Positions 6,629 to 9,289 of a DNA stretch of 9,289 nucleotides are shown here, one piece after another. The notes beneath the pieces were generated by a model, which worked only from the letters and a program-made list of their open reading frames with translations, searched no databases and was not told where the DNA came from. The position numbers and the translations under genes are program-made. Position 1 is the stretch's first letter; each line of letters begins with the position of its first letter. The DNA is from an uncultured Arenimonas sp. (GTDB lineage Bacteria > Pseudomonadota > Gammaproteobacteria > Xanthomonadales > Xanthomonadaceae), in NCBI GenBank assembly GCA_946885815.1, contig CAMPHE010000053.1:1-9289 (forward strand), given 5' to 3'.

Positions 6629-6634
6629 TAGAAT
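6629..6634 (+). promoter_or_regulatory. dcd -10 box
   Basis: TAGAAT, 27 bases before the dcd ATG and 25 bases after the DUF1287 stop. Distance to the start matches the GATAAT boxes of mrp and the sulfotransferase. The -35 region is not recognisable, and no clear Shine-Dalgarno sequence precedes dcd. It suggests dcd can be transcribed separately from mrp-DUF1287. Confidence 0.5.
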
Positions 6635-6661
6635 CGCCGCTTTCGCATCGCGAGCCGCCGC

Positions 6662-7231
6662 ATGAGCATCAAGTCCGACAAGTGGATCCGCCGGATGGCC
6701 GAGGGCCACGGCATGATCGAGCCGTTCGAACCGGGCCAGGTGAAGCACGCGCCCGACGGGCACCGGATCGTCAGCTACGGCACGTCGAGCTACGGCTACG
6801 ACGTGCGCTGCGCGCGCGAGTTCAAGATCTTCACCAACATCAACTCGACCATCGTCGACCCGAAGGCGTTCGACCCGACGAGCTTCGTCGACCTCGAAGC
6901 GGACGTCTGCATCATCCCGCCCAATTCCTTCGCGCTGGCGCGCACGGTCGAGTTCTTCCGCATCCCGCGCGACACGCTGGTGGTGTGCCTGGGCAAGAGC
7001 ACGTACGCCCGCTGCGGCATCATCGTCAACGTGACGCCGCTGGAGCCGGAATGGGAAGGCCACGTCACGCTGGAGTTCAGCAACACCACGCCGCTGCCCG
7101 CGAAGATCTACGCCGGCGAAGGTGTCGCGCAGATGCTTTTCTTCCAGTCCGACGAAGTCTGCGAGACCTCGTACAAGGACCGGGGCGGCAAGTACCAGGG
7201 GCAGACGGGCGTGACGCTGCCGAGGACGTGA
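6662..7231 (+). CDS. dcd: dCTP deaminase (189 aa)
   Basis: Deaminates dCTP to dUTP, which dUTPase then turns into dUMP for thymidylate synthesis; a cytoplasmic homotrimer in known members. The sequence carries the family core: [17 protein letters not shown] (38-54), [19 protein letters not shown] (75-93), GKSTYAR (111-117) holding the serine and arginine of the active site, [19 protein letters not shown] (123-141) with catalytic Glu138, and the C-terminal [12 protein letters not shown] tail (178-188) that closes over the substrate. The length is normal and the start unambiguous. It is the variant with a KST loop common outside enterics; a bifunctional dCTP deaminase/dUTPase cannot be excluded by eye, but the monofunctional enzyme is expected here. 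It ends only 10 bases before the convergent operon, with no obvious terminator between. Confidence 0.96.
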   Translation: MSIKSDKWIRRMAEGHGMIEPFEPGQVKHAPDGHRIVSYGTSSYGYDVRCAREFKIFTNINSTIVDPKAFDPTSFVDLEADVCIIPPNSFALARTVEFFRIPRDTLVVCLGKSTYARCGIIVNVTPLEPEWEGHVTLEFSNTTPLPAKIYAGEGVAQMLFFQSDEVCETSYKDRGGKYQGQTGVTLPRT

Positions 7232-7241
7232 GGGCGCCCGG

Positions 7242-7403
7242 TCAGTGCTTCCGCGCCAGCAGGCTCACGCCCAGCGCGATCAGCGCCAGCGGCCACCATT
7301 TGAGCAGCGTGCTCCATATGCGGAACTCGGGGATCAGGTTGTTCGCGAGCAGCAGCACGCCCAGGACGATCAGGATCAGCGCGGCGACGAGGTTCGATTT
7401 CAT
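7242..7403 (-). CDS. Small LiaI/LiaF-like two-helix membrane protein (53 aa)
   Basis: The product MKSNLVAALILIVLGVLLLA continues NNLIPEF, then a second hydrophobic segment WWPLALIALGVSLLA and a basic tail RKH. Two transmembrane helices (about 4-20 and 36-50) joined by a short loop with an NNL motif, and the phrase KWWPLALIALG, are typical of the LiaI/LiaF-like transmembrane region family. These are inner-membrane proteins often tied to envelope stress in other bacteria; no function is assigned here. GGAG at 7414-7411 lies seven bases before the ATG. The ATG overlaps the previous gene's stop as ATGA, making this the last gene of a four-gene operon. Longer readings of the frame upstream are arginine-rich shadow sequence. 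Confidence 0.8.
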   Translation of the reverse strand: MKSNLVAALILIVLGVLLLANNLIPEFRIWSTLLKWWPLALIALGVSLLARKH

Positions 7404-7732
7404 CGGTCGACTCCGGTGGAGGCACGGCCGCCGTCGTGGCGGCGGTAGGTGACGAAGAAGCCCTGCAGGTCGCCGTTCTCCTCGTGCGCGGTCACGGCGA
7501 CCGGCTCGAAGCCCTGGTCGGAAAATGCGCGGTGCGCGTCGTTGAGTTCGCGCGCCGCCGTCTTCTTGCGCAGGCCGAAGGTGATGTCGACATACACCGT
7601 GTGGCCGGCGGCGCCGGAGCGGAACGCGGCGGCGGCATCGTCGGTGTAGTCGGCGGCGCCGGCCGGCGGCGCCGCGCATGCGAGCAGGACGGCCGCGGCG
7701 AGGCCGGCGGACAGGAAACGGCGGGACGTCAT
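7400..7732 (-). CDS. Small exported protein of unknown function, possible lipoprotein (110 aa)
   Basis: The N-terminus [20 protein letters not shown] is a signal peptide. LLAC (16-19) could be a lipobox with Cys19 as lipid anchor, though Leu at the -2 position is not ideal; otherwise cleavage after AGAA (25-28) is likely. The mature part contains HTVYVDITFGLRKKTAARE (44-62), then HRAFSDQGFEPVAVTAHEEN (67-86) and LQGFFVTYRR (89-98). This looks like a small alpha/beta domain, with no catalytic motif that I recognise. The start is supported by GAGGTG at 7742-7737 and by the ATGA overlap with the HIT gene stop. Its own stop overlaps the start of the membrane protein. It most likely works in the periplasm; the operon context does not settle its function. 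Confidence 0.78.
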   Translation of the reverse strand: MTSRRFLSAGLAAAVLLACAAPPAGAADYTDDAAAAFRSGAAGHTVYVDITFGLRKKTAARELNDAHRAFSDQGFEPVAVTAHEENGDLQGFFVTYRRHDGGRASTGVDR

Positions 7733-8187
7733 GGCGCACCTCGGTGAGCGGCGATCGGGCCCAGATGGTCGCGCAGGCGCGCGACCAGGGCCAGCTTCGC
7801 CGCCTCGTCGTGGCGCCGCGGGGCGCCGGAACCCCATACCGGCCCGGGCCACGCCGCGTCGCCCTCGTCGCGCGCGAGCACGTGCACGTGCAGCTGCCGC
7901 ACGACGTTGCCGAGCGCGCCGATATTGAGCTTGTGCGCCGGCGCCCACGCGCGCAGCAGCCGGCCGGCGAGGTTGATCTCGGCCAGCAGCCGCCGCTGCG
8001 CGTCGCCGTCGAGATCGATCCATTCCACCGCGCCCGGGACGCGCGGCACGAGCACGAGCCAGCGGAAGCGGGTGTCGTCCATCACCCGGAGCTGCGACAG
8101 CGGGCCGTCGGCGAGGAAGAACGAATCGGCGGCCAGCCGCGGATCGGGTGCGAAGACCGCGTCGTCGTCGCCGACCCCGACGGTCAA
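7729..8187 (-). CDS. HIT-domain protein with QxHxH motif and TTG start (152 aa)
   Basis: Histidine-triad family, nucleotide-binding hydrolases or transferases of the cytoplasm. The core [19 protein letters not shown] (92-110) carries the triad as Gln98-x-His100-x-His102, so the first histidine of HxHxH is glutamine while the catalytic middle histidine is kept. The tail AAWPGPVWG (111-119) is shared by a proteobacterial HIT subgroup that, as far as I recall, commonly has this glutamine. The N-terminal half has [12 protein letters not shown] (41-52), typical of the fold. The start is TTG (8187-8185), overlapping the dienelactone hydrolase stop as TTGA. The next in-frame ATG (codon 36) would remove conserved sequence. 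Its stop overlaps the next gene as ATGA. Substrate unknown. Confidence 0.87.
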   Translation of the reverse strand: MTVGVGDDDAVFAPDPRLAADSFFLADGPLSQLRVMDDTRFRWLVLVPRVPGAVEWIDLDGDAQRRLLAEINLAGRLLRAWAPAHKLNIGALGNVVRQLHVHVLARDEGDAAWPGPVWGSGAPRRHDEAAKLALVARLRDHLGPIAAHRGAP

Positions 8188-8843
8188 CGCAGGTTCTTCT
8201 GGAGGAACCCGAGCGTGCGGGTCATCGCCTGCTGCGCGACCTCCGGCACGTGGTCGGGGCGCTGGTCGCAGTTGAAGCCGTGGCCGGCGCCGGGCCAGAC
8301 GTGGATTTCGGCCGACGTGAGCGCCTCGCGGTGGGCGGCCACGTCCTCCGGCGGGATCAGCGGGTCGTTCTCGCCGAAATGCAGCATCAGCGGGGCCTTC
8401 GGCCGTTCCTTCAGGAACGGCACGGTGCGGCTGCCGTAATAGCTGACCGACGGGATGCCCATCCGGGTGTTGGCGAGGAACGCGACGCTGCCGCCCCAGC
8501 AGAAGCCGACCGTCGCGACCTTGTATTCGGCTTCCAGCAGGTCGTAGGCGGCGCGGATGCCGTCGAGCGCGCCGCCGAAGCCGAGCTCCGCCGCGATCTC
8601 GCGGCCACGCGCCACGCCTGCTTCGTCGTAGCCGAGTTCGGTGCCGGGGTGGACCAGGTCGAACAGCGCCGGGGCGATCGTGACGTAGCCGTAGTGCGCG
8701 AACCGGTCCGCGACCTGGCGGATATGGCTGTTCACGCCGAAGATCTCCTGGACGAGGATGACCGCGCCCTTCGGACTCACGTGCGGTTTCGCCTGCCAGC
8801 CGGAGATGCGGCCATGGCGCGTGCTCAGCGAGATCGTCCCCAT
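8184..8843 (-). CDS. Dienelactone hydrolase family protein (219 aa)
   Basis: Alpha/beta-hydrolase of the dienelactone hydrolase family. [19 protein letters not shown] (31-49) includes the conserved Glu33. The nucleophile elbow GFCWGG (113-118) provides Cys115, and FGENDPLIP (156-164) and GAGHGF (185-190) provide Asp160 and His188, completing the Cys-Asp-His triad. Known members open dienelactone in chloroaromatic breakdown, but most bacterial homologues outside such clusters have unknown ester or lactone substrates, and no aromatic-degradation genes are seen here. There is no signal peptide, so it is cytoplasmic. The start ATG (8843-8841) has a very strong GGGGAGG site at 8857-8851. It is the first gene of the minus-strand operon and is divergent from rimO. 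Confidence 0.93.
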   Translation of the reverse strand: MGTISLSTRHGRISGWQAKPHVSPKGAVILVQEIFGVNSHIRQVADRFAHYGYVTIAPALFDLVHPGTELGYDEAGVARGREIAAELGFGGALDGIRAAYDLLEAEYKVATVGFCWGGSVAFLANTRMGIPSVSYYGSRTVPFLKERPKAPLMLHFGENDPLIPPEDVAAHREALTSAEIHVWPGAGHGFNCDQRPDHVPEVAQQAMTRTLGFLQKNLR

Positions 8844-8850
8844 CCGGATT

Positions 8851-8857
8851 CCTCCCC
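8851..8857 (-). promoter_or_regulatory. Strong ribosome binding site of the dienelactone hydrolase operon
   Basis: GGGGAGG on the minus strand, seven bases before the ATG. It is the best Shine-Dalgarno match in the window. It fixes the operon's first start, because the open frame continues far upstream into rimO antisense. No convincing -10/-35 pair for this operon was found in 8858-8950; TACGCT (8876-8871) is a weak -10 candidate. Confidence 0.7.
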
Positions 8858-8900
8858 GTGTGCGGTCGCCAGCGTACACCGGGCCGGCGGCGGGCGAGGG

Positions 8901-8906
8901 TATGAT
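8901..8906 (+). promoter_or_regulatory. rimO -10 box
   Basis: TATGAT, 48 bases before the rimO ATG, in the 111-base divergent region between the dienelactone hydrolase operon and rimO. No good -35 box is visible and no Shine-Dalgarno sequence immediately precedes rimO. Confidence 0.5.
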
Positions 8907-8954
8907 ACGCGCCCCTCCGAACCGTCCCGGCGCCCGCGCGGTGCCGCCGTCGCC

Positions 8955-9289
8955 ATGTCCAGCCAGCCCCGGGTGGGCTTCGTCAGCCTCGGCTGCCCGA
9001 AGGCCCTCGTCGATTCCGAACGCATCCTCACCCAGCTCCGGGCCGAGGGCTACGCGGTCGTCCCCACGTACGACGCGGCCGACGTCGTCGTCGTGAACAC
9101 CTGCGGTTTCATCGATTCGGCGGTCACCGAAAGCCTCGACGCGATCGGCGAGGCCCTCGCCGAGAACGGCAAGGTCATCGTCACGGGCTGCCTGGGCAAG
9201 AAACCCGAGCAGATCCGCGCCGCGCATCCGGGCGTGCTGTCGATCAGCGGCCCGCAGGACTACGGCAGCGTGATGGACGCGGTGCACGC
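8955..9289 (+). CDS. rimO: Ribosomal protein S12 methylthiotransferase RimO, N-terminal fragment (cut by window end)
   Basis: The first 111 codons begin [37 protein letters not shown] is the hallmark of RimO rather than of its tRNA-modifying relative MiaB. RimO is a radical-SAM enzyme that methylthiolates an aspartate of ribosomal protein S12. The visible part is the N-terminal methylthiotransferase domain. Its three cysteines, Cys14, Cys50 (VVNTCGF) and Cys79 (VTGCLGK), ligate the auxiliary [4Fe-4S] cluster. The radical-SAM CxxxCxxC and TRAM parts lie beyond the window. The ATG at 8955 is chosen because conserved sequence starts six codons later, although no Shine-Dalgarno sequence is obvious. 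It is divergent from the dienelactone hydrolase operon. Confidence 0.95.
   Translation, partial: MSSQPRVGFVSLGCPKALVDSERILTQLRAEGYAVVPTYDAADVVVVNTCGFIDSAVTESLDAIGEALAENGKVIVTGCLGKKPEQIRAAHPGVLSISGPQDYGSVMDAVH

Noticed and set aside
7386..7405. GGTTCGATTTC resembling a tRNA T-loop
   Set aside because: No anticodon arm, D arm or acceptor stem is found around it. It is the complement of the first codons of the small membrane protein.
7653..7675. Nine-base GC inverted repeat in the signal peptide region of the exported protein
   Set aside because: It is made of GGC/GCC low-complexity alanine and glycine codons, so it is expected by chance and has no T-run.
8184..9287. Long extension of the dienelactone hydrolase frame through the antisense of rimO
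   Set aside because: The strong ribosome binding site and family start fix the ATG at 8843. The extension is antisense to the clear N-terminus of RimO.

Overview
The window is GC-rich (roughly two thirds G+C by eye) and gene-dense. No gene-free stretch exceeds about 210 bases. The gene content suggests a gammaproteobacterium, most likely of the Xanthomonadaceae/Lysobacteraceae (Lysobacter- or Luteimonas-like). The pointers are a large TonB-dependent receptor, the metG / mrp / DUF1287 / dcd grouping, a dienelactone hydrolase next to rimO, and sigma70-type -10 boxes such as GATAAT about 27-31 bases before start codons. The taxonomic placement is inference from gene content and style, not from a marker gene.

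Layout. (1) Bases 1-85, minus: the first 28 codons of methionyl-tRNA synthetase (metG). (2) Bases 188-1759, plus: a TPR-repeat sulfotransferase whose catalytic half resembles tyrosylprotein sulfotransferases. It shares a compact divergent promoter with metG. (3) Bases 1793-1821: a strong terminator hairpin between convergent genes. (4) Bases 1843-4659, minus: a 938-residue outer-membrane TonB-dependent receptor. (5) Bases 4660-4861: a divergent regulatory region. (6) Bases 4862-7231, plus: mrp/apbC (Fe-S carrier ATPase), an exported DUF1287 protein starting inside the mrp stop codon, and dcd (dCTP deaminase) with its own -10 box. (7) Bases 7242-8843, minus: a tightly coupled four-gene operon, read as dienelactone hydrolase, HIT-domain protein, small exported protein and 53-residue LiaI/LiaF-like membrane protein. 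Every junction is a 4-base overlap (TTGA, ATGA, ATGA). (8) Bases 8955-9289, plus: the first 111 codons of rimO (ribosomal protein S12 methylthiotransferase), cut by the window end.

How the genes relate. Most are housekeeping functions: translation (metG, rimO), Fe-S assembly (mrp, relevant to Fe-S enzymes such as RimO) and nucleotide metabolism (dcd). The accessory part is the sulfotransferase and TonB receptor, which lie between metG and mrp. In E. coli metG and mrp are direct divergent neighbours, so this pair looks inserted between them or retained there in this lineage. The acceptor of the sulfotransferase and the cargo of the receptor cannot be read from the sequence. I see no CRISPR array, transposon, phage gene, tRNA or rRNA, and no clear new multi-gene system. 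The pair at 188-4659 is the best candidate for something undescribed.
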